This document shows positions 1 through 9,700 of a stretch of 35,357 bases of DNA, piece after piece. Source of the DNA: JALZAQ01 sp038253885 (lineage in GTDB: Bacteria > Gemmatimonadota > Gemmatimonadetes > Gemmatimonadales > Gemmatimonadaceae); NCBI GenBank assembly GCA_038253885.1, contig JBBSGP010000032.1, positions 1 to 35,357 of the forward strand, in the 5' to 3' direction. Every line of letters begins with the position of its first letter. Position 1 is the stretch's first letter. A program made the position numbers and the translations under genes. The notes under the pieces were generated by a model. It saw only the letters and a program-made list of their open reading frames with translations. It was not told where the DNA came from and ran no database searches.

Positions 1-1
1 C

Positions 2-196
2 AACGCGAATACCCAGCCGCTTTACGTGATCGACGGCGTTCCGATCGTCCCCGGACCCGGCGGGAGCTTGACGGGGATCAACCCATACGATATCGCGTCG
101 ATCCAAGTACTGAAGGACGCGGCCAGCACGACAATGTACGGGGTGCGCGGAGCGAACGGCGTCATCGTCATCAAGACGAAGAAGCCGCCTCACTGA
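2..196 (+). CDS. TonB-dependent receptor plug-domain protein, C-terminal end (5' partial)
   Basis: The reading frame is open from the window edge and stops with TGA at 194-196. The visible 64 residues carry the end of a SusC/RagA-type plug: a PLYVIDGVPI motif, then DIASIQVLKDAAST, then YGVRGANGVIVIKTKK. These are the conserved plug signatures also present in the SusC protein at 6766-9870. In a full receptor the beta-barrel would follow; here the protein stops three residues after the plug. It is therefore a barrel-less plug protein or a truncated receptor. The N-terminus, and any signal or carboxypeptidase-regulatory-like domain, lies outside the window. Its last seven bases overlap the convergent haloperoxidase gene. 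The family call is secure; the role of a plug without a barrel is not known to me. Confidence 0.8.
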   Translation, partial: NANTQPLYVIDGVPIVPGPGGSLTGINPYDIASIQVLKDAASTTMYGVRGANGVIVIKTKKPPH

Positions 197-1578
197 CCGG
201 AGTGGCTGCCGGACGTCCGCACGGCGCCAGCTTCCCCGGCTCCGGCTACCAGAGACGTATGGGTCCGGACCCGGGCGAGCACAAGCTCGCCCACCCTGCG
301 TCCCTGCATCACGCCCTGCTCGATCGCTCGCCGATAGTGAATGCCGCCGTACAGGCGGCTGATCGCCGCCTCGGCGGCCGCGTTGTCGAACGACGCGAAA
401 GAGCGGACGGGCAACCCGTAGCCCTGCTCGGTCGAGTCGGCAAACGCGAAACCCGCACCGAACTGCTCGGTGAGCACCGTGGCCGCCGCGGTCGAGATGA
501 CGCTGTGACCACTCGTGTATTCGGGGAAAGGTGGCGTCTGCAGCAGCGGCTCCCACCCCTCGTCCACGTACGCGTTGATCACCGTCTCCGGTCGAACCAT
601 GTTGCTCCGGTACTTCTCGTCCCAGCTGCTGATGAAGCCGTCAGCGAGGGCGATCGCCGTGCGCGCGTACGCCTCCGCCGACTTCACGATGTCGGCCTTG
701 GCCTTACGGGCCGCGATCCCCGCGATCCCCATCCAGTGACCCCCGGGAGTGACTTTCTTCGTCGCGAACATCGCGTGCCCCTGCACGTGCATCACGTAGG
801 GGTTGCAATCCCAGAACGCAGTAAAGGCGCGCTGCTCGTCCGTGAGCTGGCGTCGCGCCTCGTATACCTCTTTCACTTCCCGGAAATACGGGCTGCCCGC
901 CGCCGTATCGAACGGTAGCGGCGACGCCGGTCGAAACTGGCTCGACGAATCCATCACGAAGGGACGAAGTCGGCCCCAGTTCGGCTCGACGGCGTCCATG
1001 TAGGCGGGAGGCGTCGGCACCCAATGTCCGCGTACAGTGGTAACCGTGAGCTTCGGGTAGCCGCGGGTCTGGGAAAAACGATCCTTCGCCGCCCACGCGA
1101 GCACGTGCTCCGCCACCAGCTCCCCATATGCGATCGAGCGCCCATGCACCGCCGGCGACATTCCCCTGCTCCGGAATTCATCATCCATCGCCGAGCGCAG
1201 AGAATCCATCCGAGCCCGTGAGAAGGTGAGTGCCCGGCCGACCGTCATGAAGGCATGGACGCCGGCGAGCGGCAATGAGTACTCGACGCCTGGCTCGGGC
1301 GAGGGAACGGGCGCGAGCCCCTGCACCTGACCGGCCAGCGTGCGGTAGGCCGGATTGCCCTGTCGGAGCGTTTCGTACGCGGCGATGCTGGCGTACGCGT
1401 ACGCCCGGCTCGCCTGCGGCGGGCTGAAGATGTCGTAAACGATGACGCCCGTGAGCTCTCGCATCGCGGCGTGCAGCAGCGCGGCGTCGCTCGGCGGCGT
1501 GGCCGCGCCGGCGCGGGCTTGTCCACAGCCCGAGAGCAGTGTCGCCACGAACGCCAGGAAGAGGCTTCGCATTCGCAT
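190..1578 (-). CDS. vanadium-dependent haloperoxidase / PAP2-superfamily lipoprotein
   Basis: The product has 462 residues and an N-terminal lipoprotein signal (LLSGC, Cys18), so it is probably anchored in an outer or periplasmic membrane. The vanadate/phosphate-site motifs of the haloperoxidase and PAP2 superfamily are present in order: K322-x6-R329-P330, S356-G357-H358 and S407-R408-x5-H414. In classical enzymes the last motif ends H-x3-D; here that position is Ala418 (YRRA). The family oxidises halides with hydrogen peroxide or hydrolyses phosphate esters; which applies here cannot be read from sequence. The start lies two bases after the stop of the VCBS gene, so the two are probably co-translated. 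ATG codons at 1578 and 1572 are both possible. This is the last gene of the SusC-SusD-VCBS operon, which suggests action on an imported or surface-bound substrate. Confidence 0.85.
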   Translation of the reverse strand: MRMRSLFLAFVATLLSGCGQARAGAATPPSDAALLHAAMRELTGVIVYDIFSPPQASRAYAYASIAAYETLRQGNPAYRTLAGQVQGLAPVPSPEPGVEYSLPLAGVHAFMTVGRALTFSRARMDSLRSAMDDEFRSRGMSPAVHGRSIAYGELVAEHVLAWAAKDRFSQTRGYPKLTVTTVRGHWVPTPPAYMDAVEPNWGRLRPFVMDSSSQFRPASPLPFDTAAGSPYFREVKEVYEARRQLTDEQRAFTAFWDCNPYVMHVQGHAMFATKKVTPGGHWMGIAGIAARKAKADIVKSAEAYARTAIALADGFISSWDEKYRSNMVRPETVINAYVDEGWEPLLQTPPFPEYTSGHSVISTAAATVLTEQFGAGFAFADSTEQGYGLPVRSFASFDNAAAEAAISRLYGGIHYRRAIEQGVMQGRRVGELVLARVRTHTSLVAGAGEAGAVRTSGSHSGQ

Positions 1579-1580
1579 GA

Positions 1581-4500
1581 TCAGTTGCGCGGGCCGTTTC
1601 GGAAGAGAAGCGGGCGATCGTTGTTGCGCGTCACCACGTACAGGCTGCCCTTGCTCGTCCGGAGGCGCTGGATGTCGCGCGCCTGACCCGGGACGACAAA
1701 GCCGCTCTGTGCCGCTCGCACTGGAGTGAACTTCCCCTTGCCATTGCCCTGGAGGAGCAAACCGAAGCTCGCGCTCATGCGGCCGATTTCCGGCTTCACG
1801 CCGTCGAAGTTTCCGGCGAGCAGCAGGTCCTGCTTGCCATCGCCGTCGACGTCGGTTGCCAGAATCCCATAGACTGGCGCGATCTGCGCCTCGAGCGGCA
1901 GCGGCACGAGGGTGAACGTGCCGTCGCCGTTGTTCTGGGCCAGCGCTGTGGCGAGCGTATGCGCCTCCTTCCGGGTCGCATCCTTGAGCTCGGCGGGGGT
2001 GAAGACGTCCGTGACCGCCTGGTTCCCGTAATCCTTGTAATTCAAATACCGCGACTTGAGGTACGGTAGTGCCCTGATCAGATCGTCACGCAGCGCGAGC
2101 GGGTAGCTGCGGCCCTGGTTGTAGCACGCGACGATCTGTTCGGCGAATCCATTGCCGTCGAAGTCCTTCAGGTACATCGTCATCGGCTCGGTCTCGGTCG
2201 CCCGGAAGCGCGTGTTGAGCCCCAGATTGCCGACAATGAAATCCGTGCGGCCGTGGCCGGTGAAATCGCCGGCGATGACGCGATTCCACCAGCCGTTGCT
2301 CCTCTCGAGGCCCGGCACGGCGATCCGCTTGAGCTTGCCGCCGCCCATGTTCCGAAAGATGGTGATCGGCATCCACTCGCCGACGACGACGAGATCCAGG
2401 CGACCGTCGCCATCCACATCGCGCCACTGTGCATCGGTGACCATCCCTACGTGCACCAGCTCCGGAGCAAGCCGTGCTGTCACGTCCGTGAAGTGGCCGC
2501 GACCGTCGTTCTGGAGCAGCATACTTTGTGGATCAACTCCATAGCGGCCAGGCACGGAGCGGCCGCCGACGAACAGGTCGATATCGCCGTCGCCATCGTA
2601 GTCAGCCGCGGTGACGCGCGAGCCGCTGATGTTCTCGAGCGGGAGGCTGCCCGCCGCCTTCCGGAAATTCCCTCGCCCATCGTTCAGGTACAGCCGGTCC
2701 TGGAGCGCCGGCGCCATATCGGAAAACTCGTTGCCTCCGCTCACGACATAGAGGTCGAGGGAGCCGTCGCCGTTCGCATCGAAGAACACGGCGCCGATGT
2801 CCTCAGACACCGCATCCTGTTCGAACAGCCCGGGATTGCTGCGAAGGAACTTCCCGTCGCGCTGCTGGATCAGGAGTTGCCCCGGCTGTTCCTTGGCGCC
2901 TCCGATGAACATGTCATCGAGCCCGTCGCCGTTGACGTCCCCAACTCCCATGAGGGGCCCTTCCGTCGAGAGCATCTTCGGAATCAGCCGCTCCCGATCG
3001 AAGTCGACGAAGTCGTTCTCCTTGTGGGCGTACTCCAGTCCGACGCTGTCCGTGACGTCGGTGAGGAGAGTGGCGACCGCCTTCGCCCGCACGGGCGCCG
3101 GCGACGCGGGCGCCTCGGACTCCTTCACGACGAGACGTTGATTGGCCACCACCTGAGTCAGCGAGCTCACGCGCCCATCGGGCCAGCCGACGGTGACCGA
3201 ATCCACCGTGGCCGATTCGCCGAGCCCGAACGTCAGCACGTAGTCCACGCTCGATTGAAATCCGCGCGTCGGTTGTAGCTCCTGCATCAACGTGCGGCCT
3301 CCGGCGCGGAGCGTGACGCGCGCGCCAATGCCGAATGGGTTGCGGGCTTCGCCGGCGAGGCGCACCTGGAGGTACCGGTTGTTCGGCAGCTGCGCTCGGG
3401 CGTCGTTCCGGTAGATGAACGCCTCCTGGTTCACGTTGTTCACCACGAGGTCGGGCGCCCCGTCGCCATCGAGATCGCCGTACGCGGCGCCACTCGAGAA
3501 GCTCGGCTTGTCGAGGCCCCACGCCTTGCTCTCGTTCGAGAACGCGAGAGTGCCGCGATTCCGGAAGGCGTAGTTCGCGAGCTTGGTCGAGCCCATCGCC
3601 CCGGTGAGCTTCATGAAGTCGACGCGCCGGCTGGCCGCCGCTTCGGCCATCGTCGCCGAGTTCGCGAGAAACGCGACGTAGTCCTGCGACGTCAGGTCCT
3701 TCGCGATGCCGTTCGTCACGAAAATGTCCTTCCAGCCGTCCAGGTCCAGATCCACGATCAACGCGCTCCAGCTCCAGTCGGTGCGCGCCACGCCCGCGAG
3801 CTGGCCCACGTCGCTGAACGTGCCGTTGCCGTTGTTCAGCTGGAGCATGTTACGCATGAACTGGTGATGGTACCCGTTGCGAACCTTGGCCTGGTAAATG
3901 TCCCACCCGTCGAACGAGGCTGTGGTCTTGAGCCGGTACTCATCCTCGGGCAGCATGTCGGCGGTGTAGATGTCGGGCCACCCGTCGTTGTCGATGTCCG
4001 CGATGTCGACGCCCATCGAGAACTCGCTCGTGTACGGCGCCTGCCGGTCGAGCGCCTCCGAGAAGGTCCCGTCCCGGCGGTTGATATAGAGGTAATCGCG
4101 CTCGAAGAAGTCGTTCGCGACATAGATGTCGGGCCAGCCATCGCGGTTGACGTCGGCGACGGTGACGCCAAGACCGAAGCTGATCTCGCTGCCGTAGATC
4201 CCGGCTTCTCGGCTGACGTCGACGAAGTGCCCGCCGTCGTTCCGGAAGAGATGGCTCCCCCCTACCGAGTCCCGGACATTGCGGACGTTGCGGAGGCCGA
4301 AGCTGCTTACCGCCCGGGGTGAGTTGTTGACTAGAAACAGGTCCAGGTCGCCATCGCGGTCGTAGTCGAAGAACACGGCCTGCGCCCCGTAACCCGTATC
4401 GGCGAGCCCGTACTTCGCCGCCTCTTCGGTGAACGTTGGCACACCGTGGGCGTTCACTCCGTGATTGATGTAGAGTCTGTTGGCCCGCCGTGCCGGTTCG

Positions 4501-4961
4501 ACAAGCCCGGCATAGCAGATGTAGATGTCCAGCTTGCCGTCGCCGTTCACGTCGGCGATGGTGACGCCGGTGGCCCACCCCAATGCGCCCCGGATTCCCG
4601 ATTCCTCGGTGATGTCGCTGAAGCGGAACTTCCCCTCGTTCAGGTAGAGCTTGGTCTCGCCCTGACTGGAGGTGAGCACGATCTCGGGGAGTCCGTCTCC
4701 GGTGAGGTCGCCAAGCGCGACGCCACCGCCGTTATAGAAATGGCGATAGGTAAAGACGTTCAGGTCGCGCGTCTCTGTCAGACGGTTCTCGAACCGCACG
4801 CCCGTGTAGGTGGACGGCAGCGCCGTGAACAGCCGGCCGTCGGTCGCGGGGGCCTCGGCGGTGCGCTGCTCACGCCCCGTCTCGTGCGACCTGGAGCAGG
4901 CGGCGATGCCACCGCCCGCGACCAGGATGAGCCAGAGGCTTAGGGAAGCGAAGTTCTTCAT
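1581..4961 (-). CDS. FG-GAP/VCBS repeat lipoprotein with ASPIC/UnbV domain (CRTAC1-like)
   Basis: This is an exported protein of 1126 residues from the chosen start. The lipoprotein signal MKNFASLSLW...GIAACS decides the start at 4961; GGAG lies eight bases upstream, and an in-frame extension to 5015 has no signal character. Many Ca-binding-type FG-GAP repeats are visible as D-x-(N/D)-G-D-G motifs, for example DLTGDGLPEIVL, DVNGDGKLDIYI and DYDRDGDLDLFL. They form two blocks of predicted beta-propeller. Between the blocks, at about residues 530-612, sits an ASPIC/UnbV domain (NPFGIGARVTLRAGG, GWPDGRVSSL). Proteins of this type are surface or periplasmic and are often encoded next to SusD and a haloperoxidase. 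The biochemical role is unestablished; substrate binding or scaffolding for the neighbouring enzyme is inference. A stem-loop separates it from susD. Confidence 0.88.
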   Translation of the reverse strand: MKNFASLSLWLILVAGGGIAACSRSHETGREQRTAEAPATDGRLFTALPSTYTGVRFENRLTETRDLNVFTYRHFYNGGGVALGDLTGDGLPEIVLTSSQGETKLYLNEGKFRFSDITEESGIRGALGWATGVTIADVNGDGKLDIYICYAGLVEPARRANRLYINHGVNAHGVPTFTEEAAKYGLADTGYGAQAVFFDYDRDGDLDLFLVNNSPRAVSSFGLRNVRNVRDSVGGSHLFRNDGGHFVDVSREAGIYGSEISFGLGVTVADVNRDGWPDIYVANDFFERDYLYINRRDGTFSEALDRQAPYTSEFSMGVDIADIDNDGWPDIYTADMLPEDEYRLKTTASFDGWDIYQAKVRNGYHHQFMRNMLQLNNGNGTFSDVGQLAGVARTDWSWSALIVDLDLDGWKDIFVTNGIAKDLTSQDYVAFLANSATMAEAAASRRVDFMKLTGAMGSTKLANYAFRNRGTLAFSNESKAWGLDKPSFSSGAAYGDLDGDGAPDLVVNNVNQEAFIYRNDARAQLPNNRYLQVRLAGEARNPFGIGARVTLRAGGRTLMQELQPTRGFQSSVDYVLTFGLGESATVDSVTVGWPDGRVSSLTQVVANQRLVVKESEAPASPAPVRAKAVATLLTDVTDSVGLEYAHKENDFVDFDRERLIPKMLSTEGPLMGVGDVNGDGLDDMFIGGAKEQPGQLLIQQRDGKFLRSNPGLFEQDAVSEDIGAVFFDANGDGSLDLYVVSGGNEFSDMAPALQDRLYLNDGRGNFRKAAGSLPLENISGSRVTAADYDGDGDIDLFVGGRSVPGRYGVDPQSMLLQNDGRGHFTDVTARLAPELVHVGMVTDAQWRDVDGDGRLDLVVVGEWMPITIFRNMGGGKLKRIAVPGLERSNGWWNRVIAGDFTGHGRTDFIVGNLGLNTRFRATETEPMTMYLKDFDGNGFAEQIVACYNQGRSYPLALRDDLIRALPYLKSRYLNYKDYGNQAVTDVFTPAELKDATRKEAHTLATALAQNNGDGTFTLVPLPLEAQIAPVYGILATDVDGDGKQDLLLAGNFDGVKPEIGRMSASFGLLLQGNGKGKFTPVRAAQSGFVVPGQARDIQRLRTSKGSLYVVTRNNDRPLLFRNGPRN

Positions 4962-4969
4962 CAGGTGGG

Positions 4970-4973
4970 CTCC
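4970..4973 (-). promoter_or_regulatory. Ribosome binding site fixing the VCBS gene start
   Basis: GGAG on the minus strand, eight bases before the ATG at 4961. It supports the internal start with a lipoprotein signal over the longer reading frame that begins at 5015. Confidence 0.6.
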
Positions 4974-5057
4974 GAGCCAGCACGGCCGAACGGAGGCCGC
5001 CGTGACTGAGTCCACAGGCCGACGCTGCGATAGGCTCGGATGGGGTCCTGAACGAGG

Positions 5058-5094
5058 CGCGGGAGCGTGACCGTGCGATGGTCACGCTCCCGCG
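5058..5094 (-). promoter_or_regulatory. Perfect 15-bp stem-loop between susD and the VCBS gene
   Basis: The left arm 5058-5072 (CGCGGGAGCGTGACC) and right arm 5080-5094 are exact reverse complements around a 7-base loop at 5073-5079. The element lies 27 bases past the susD stop and 96 bases before the VCBS start. No T-run follows on the minus strand, so a simple intrinsic terminator is not supported. A processing or 3'-protecting hairpin that sets susCD mRNA above the downstream genes is a reasonable inference. Confidence 0.75.
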
Positions 5095-5121
5095 TTCCGG
5101 ACTCCAACAACCCGACCCGGA

Positions 5122-6687
5122 TCAGTACCCCGGGTTCTGCACCAGCAGAGGATTCGTTTGCAGCTGGATGACTGGGATTGGGAACAGGATGCGGAACGGC
5201 TCGGTCTGCGCCGCCTTGTATGAGTTCGGCGACGTGAACACGCCGAACCGGATCATATCCTGTCTGCGCTTGCCCTCATTGTTCAGCTCGAGCAGCCGCT
5301 CCTTGAGGACCGCCGTCCGGAAGGACGATTGCGAGAGCCCAGCGGATAGCGGCTGCGGAGGGTTGAAGACGCGCGCGCGAACGATATTGACCAGTGCCAC
5401 GGCCTCCCCCGTTCGTCCGAGCTCGTTCAGCGCCTCTGCCTTGATGAGGTAGATCTCGGCCAGCCGGAAGATCGCGTAGTCGTTCCCCATCTGTTGCTGG
5501 GAGTGCGCCGGGTCGAATGTGTACTTATAGACGCGCGCGCCCTCGTTCTCCGCCGCCTGCGTTATGTCGCCGATGGTCAGCGTGAAGTTGAGCCGGGCAC
5601 CCTTGCGGTCATTGATCGGCAGGTCCGGGGTCTCTACGCTGAACTGGGGCCCGATGAGGAAGATCTGCTTGCGCAGGTCCGCGTTATCGAACGCATTATA
5701 GGTCTCCGCCAGCGTCGAGAAGCCGTTCCATCCCCCGGGACTCTTATAGGAGTTGTAGTGCAGGGCCCGATTGATGAAGGTGAGACCAAGGTCAGGTTGA
5801 GGGCTGTTTCTGTTGACCATGATGAGCTCGGGCGACGACTCGTTTTTCGGAGAGAAAATGCTCCTCCAATCGCTCGCCAGCGAGTACTGCCCGGAGTTCA
5901 AGATGCGGTCCGCCGCCGTCACGGCGTCCTGCCAGCGCGCCGGGCCCTTCGTCAGACCGCTGGCCGTCACCGTTCCGCTGAACACCTCGGCGTTCAGATA
6001 CAGGCTCGCCAGAATCGCATCGGCCGCACCCTGCGTGAGGCGCCCATAATTTGCCGCGTCCCACTTCAACGGCAAGGCGGAGCGGGCCGCGAGCAGCTCC
6101 TTCTCGACGAACGCGAACACCTCGGCGCGCGTGCTGTTCTTGCGCGGCTTGACGTCGATGTCCTCGACGATCGGCACGTTGCCGAACAGGTCCATGAGCT
6201 CGTAGTAGTAGAACGCGCGCAGGGCGTGCGCCTCGGCCTCGATGATCGCCTGATTCCGGATAGAGTTGGGCTTTAGCGCACCGAGCAACACGTTCGCGCG
6301 CGACACGCCGGTGAAGATCCCGTTCCATGAGCCGTTGATGTCCCCCTGAGCCGCCGCGCTGCCGGCCGTCCAAGTCTGCTTATGTAGCTCGATCCACTTT
6401 CCCCCGTCGAGCCAGTCCCCGCCGCGGATCGGAACCACTGTCTCGTCGGTCGGCACCTGGCTGATGAACCAGTATCCCTCCTCGCTCTGCCGGAGCACAG
6501 CGTACACGCCCGCCAGCCCGCCGAGGACTTCCGCCTCGGTCCGGTAATAGTTGGTTGGCGAGATGGTGCTGGTCGGGGTCTCTGTCAAATCCGAGCAGCC
6601 CTGCAGGGCGCCCACGAGAGGCATCGCGGTGAGCAGCGCAACGATACCTGTGGTCTTAAGGGAGATCTTCACGGGAGGATTCCACAT
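5122..6687 (-). CDS. RagB/SusD-family outer-membrane nutrient-binding lipoprotein
   Basis: The product has 521 residues with a lipoprotein signal (VGALQGCSDL). The N-terminal SusD signature is present (LTETPTSTISPTNYYRTEAE, then GLAGVYAVLR), as are the TPR-like helical regions: an ALRAFYYYELMDLFGNVPIV motif and the R-x-AE-x-YLIKAEALNELG helix near residue 415. The C-terminal region ends LFPIPVIQLQTNP, as in the family. SusD proteins form a lid over a SusC barrel and capture oligomeric or peptide ligands at the cell surface. The gene starts 78 bases after the susC stop and no terminator separates them. Ligand identity cannot be deduced; no glycoside hydrolase or peptidase is encoded in the operon, only the VCBS protein and the haloperoxidase. 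Confidence 0.93.
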   Translation of the reverse strand: MWNPPVKISLKTTGIVALLTAMPLVGALQGCSDLTETPTSTISPTNYYRTEAEVLGGLAGVYAVLRQSEEGYWFISQVPTDETVVPIRGGDWLDGGKWIELHKQTWTAGSAAAQGDINGSWNGIFTGVSRANVLLGALKPNSIRNQAIIEAEAHALRAFYYYELMDLFGNVPIVEDIDVKPRKNSTRAEVFAFVEKELLAARSALPLKWDAANYGRLTQGAADAILASLYLNAEVFSGTVTASGLTKGPARWQDAVTAADRILNSGQYSLASDWRSIFSPKNESSPELIMVNRNSPQPDLGLTFINRALHYNSYKSPGGWNGFSTLAETYNAFDNADLRKQIFLIGPQFSVETPDLPINDRKGARLNFTLTIGDITQAAENEGARVYKYTFDPAHSQQQMGNDYAIFRLAEIYLIKAEALNELGRTGEAVALVNIVRARVFNPPQPLSAGLSQSSFRTAVLKERLLELNNEGKRRQDMIRFGVFTSPNSYKAAQTEPFRILFPIPVIQLQTNPLLVQNPGY

Positions 6688-6765
6688 ATGCTCTGGATGC
6701 CTGAGTAGGAGTACCGTTGGTCCGAAGCGTCGGGACGGTGACGCGCGAACGATCCGCCAAGCGGG

Positions 6766-9700
6766 TCAGAAGCCGAGGCGAACCCCAGCCGTGAAGGTGC
6801 GTGAGCGCGGGTAGGAAAGATAGTCGATCCCGCGCGAAGCCAGGCCCGCGTCGGCAAAGACCTCGGGATCGTAGCCCGTGTAGTGGGAGAGCAGGAACAC
6901 GTTGTCGCCGGAGACGTAGAGGCGCGCGCTGTTGGGCCGACCGGCGCCGCCACCGCCCAGATTGATCGTGTACCCGACGGTGATGTTCTGCAGTCGAAGG
7001 AACGAGGCGTCCTCGATGTAGCGGGACGAGTAGATGGCAGGCTGGCCGATGGCGATGCCGTCGGTCAGGGCCGACGACAGAAAGTTCTTGTCCGCCAGCA
7101 CCTGGGTCTTTGTCGCATACACCAGGGCGGTGTTGTTGAACGTCTTGCCGCCCCGCGACGCGCGGACCAGGAAGCTCGCATCGAACTTGTGCCAGGTACC
7201 CTGGCTCCGGAGGCCGAGGCTGAAATCCGGGTTCGCGCTCCCGAGCACCATCCTGTCGTCGGCTTTCGGATCGGTCGTCGTCCCGCTGCGAGTGCGGCTT
7301 ATCTCGCGCCCCGACGAGTCACGAGTCACCGTATACTTGTTGAACAGCTGCCGCCCGGCCGAGTCCACGCCGACGAACTGCGGAGCGAAGAAGGTGCCAA
7401 GCGGCTGGCCCGGGATGATGCGCTGAGCCCTCGAATCCGACTGACCCTGCCCGCTCACCGTGCCGGTCGCGATGAACTGACGACCTGCGCCGAGGTTGAC
7501 CACGGTGTTGCGCACCCGGTCGAACACGAGCCCCATCGTCAAGCTCTTCTGTGGTGCGTCGACGAGCTGCGCATCGATCGAGAACTCGACTCCGCGGTTC
7601 CGCACACGACCGATGTTCTGGATCTGTTTGCTCACGGGCGCGGGCTGCGGTACATCGACGTTCAGCAGCAGGTCTCGGGTGTTCTTGACGTAGTACTCGA
7701 GGGTTCCCGTGATGCGATTCTCCGAGAAGCCATAGTCCACCGCCAGGTCCGTCTGCGCCGTCTGCTCCCACTTGAGGTTGGGGTTCGCGTTCTGCGAGGG
7801 GGCGACACCCGTCACGATCGCGTCTCCAAATGTGTATCGCGCGTCGCCGGCTGTCCCGAGCAGGATCAGCGATTGGAAGGGCGTGATGGCCTGGTTGCCC
7901 TGGAGTCCGTAACTGGCGCGGAGCCGGAGCTCGGAGAACGGGTTGTCCTTCATGAACGGCTCTTGGCTGATCCGCCACGCCCCGGAGACGGCCGGGAAGA
8001 CCGCGTACTTGTTGTTCGTCCCGAATACCGACGATCCATCGCGCCGAATGACGCCGGTGAGGAAATACTTGTCCTGGAATCCGAGGTTGAGGCGCGAGAA
8101 CAGGGACGCGAGGCGCCGCGGCTCATCGAGCGAGTAGGGGCGCACCAACAGCGCGCCCGCCCCCAGGTTGTTGAAGCTGAACGCGTCGGTGAGGAAGTTT
8201 CGAGCCTCGGCACCGAACTCCTGGATCCTGGTGTCGCTGTACTCGTAGCCCCCGACGATCTCCGCGGTGTTCTTCTCGGCGAACTCCGTGGCGTAGGTGA
8301 GAAGGGTCTGGATGGTCGCCGTGGAGACGTTGCGGTCCGTCTGGCGCGCGAGACCGTTGGTGAGCGCGCCGACGGGGTTCACGTTCGGAAAGTACGTCTG
8401 ACGCAGCCCGGAGGAGCGATCGACGCCGGCATTCACCGACGCCGTGAGGCTCGGCAGTAGGGCGTAGGCCGCTTCGATGTTGCCGAGGATACGGGTGGTG
8501 TTGGCGCGGTCGTTGAGCTGAGCGGTGAGCGCCACGGGATTGCGCACCGAGAGCTGCCCAGGCTGTTCGAAGAAGACGTTCTGTCCCGTCGCCGTGTCCT
8601 TGACCATGATCGGGCGCGTCGGGTTGTAGTTCACCACGTTCGTGAAGACCCCGCCCTCGAAGCCCCCGGTATTGTCGAAGGTGATGTACTTGTTCTGGAC
8701 CTGCGAGGCGGTGAGGTTGAGCCCCAGCCGCAGCTTGTCGTCGAGCGCCTGGGTCGACCCGTTCAGCCGTCCTTGGTATCGCCGGAAGCCGTTGGAGAGA
8801 ACCACGCCCTCGTTATCCATGTAGTTGAGGGAGGCGCGATACTGCGTCGTCTGCGTTCCGCCCGTGAACGAGAAGTTGTGGTTCTGGGTGATGGCCCTCT
8901 GGGTGACGGCGTCTTCCCAATTGGTGTTCGCCGTTCCGAGTGTCGTGAGACGGTCGGCCTTCAGGTTGCCCTTCGTGACCTGATCCTGCACGAACGCTCG
9001 GTACTGGTTTCCGTTGAGAAGACCGAGGCTCTTGGTCGGGGACGAGGCGGCGATGTAGCCGTCATACTCCATACTGGACTGGCCCGCCGTTCCCTTCTTG
9101 GTCTCGATCAGGATGACGCCATTCGCGGCCCGGCTGCCATAGATGGCCGTCGCCGCCGCGTCCTTGAGGATGGTGATGCGGGCGATGTCATTCGGGTTGA
9201 GAAGGTTGAGCGGGCTACGGGGGAGCGAGGGCGAGTTGCCAGAGACACCGACGCCGCCGCCCTCGGTCTGCGCATTCTGGATCGGCACCCCGTCGATCAC
9301 GTACAGGGGCTCGTTACTGGCGCTGATCGACGTGCCGCCGCGGATCCGGATCTGGGCGCCGGCTCCCGGGTCACCGCTGTTCACCGTCACGTTGACGCCG
9401 GCCGCTCGGCCCTGGAGCAGGCTGTTGACGTTGGGCTGCACGCCGACGTTGGCCTGGTCGGCGTTGACGGTCGCGACCGCTCCGCTGATGGCGGTGCGCT
9501 TCTGGGTTCCGTACCCGGTGACCACGACCTCGTTCAGGTTGACCGTGACCGACCTCAGGGAGATCTGAACGGTGACCGATGATCCGAGGGGTACGGTGAC
9601 CGGCACCTGCTGGAGGGCATAGCCGATCCGTTGTGCCTGTAGCGTCTGCGGCCCCGACGGAATGCCGACTACCGTGAACCTCCCGTTGGCCGCCGACAGC

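Noticed and set aside
2253..3278. Long plus-strand reading frame opposite the VCBS gene
   Set aside because: It is the mirror of a repeat-rich GC-rich gene; it has no ribosome binding site or recognisable motif, while the minus strand encodes clear FG-GAP repeats.
6883..8460. 525-codon plus-strand frame opposite susC
   Set aside because: Long open antisense frames are expected at this GC content; composition is Arg/Val/Glu-rich without fold, and the SusC barrel on the other strand is unambiguous.
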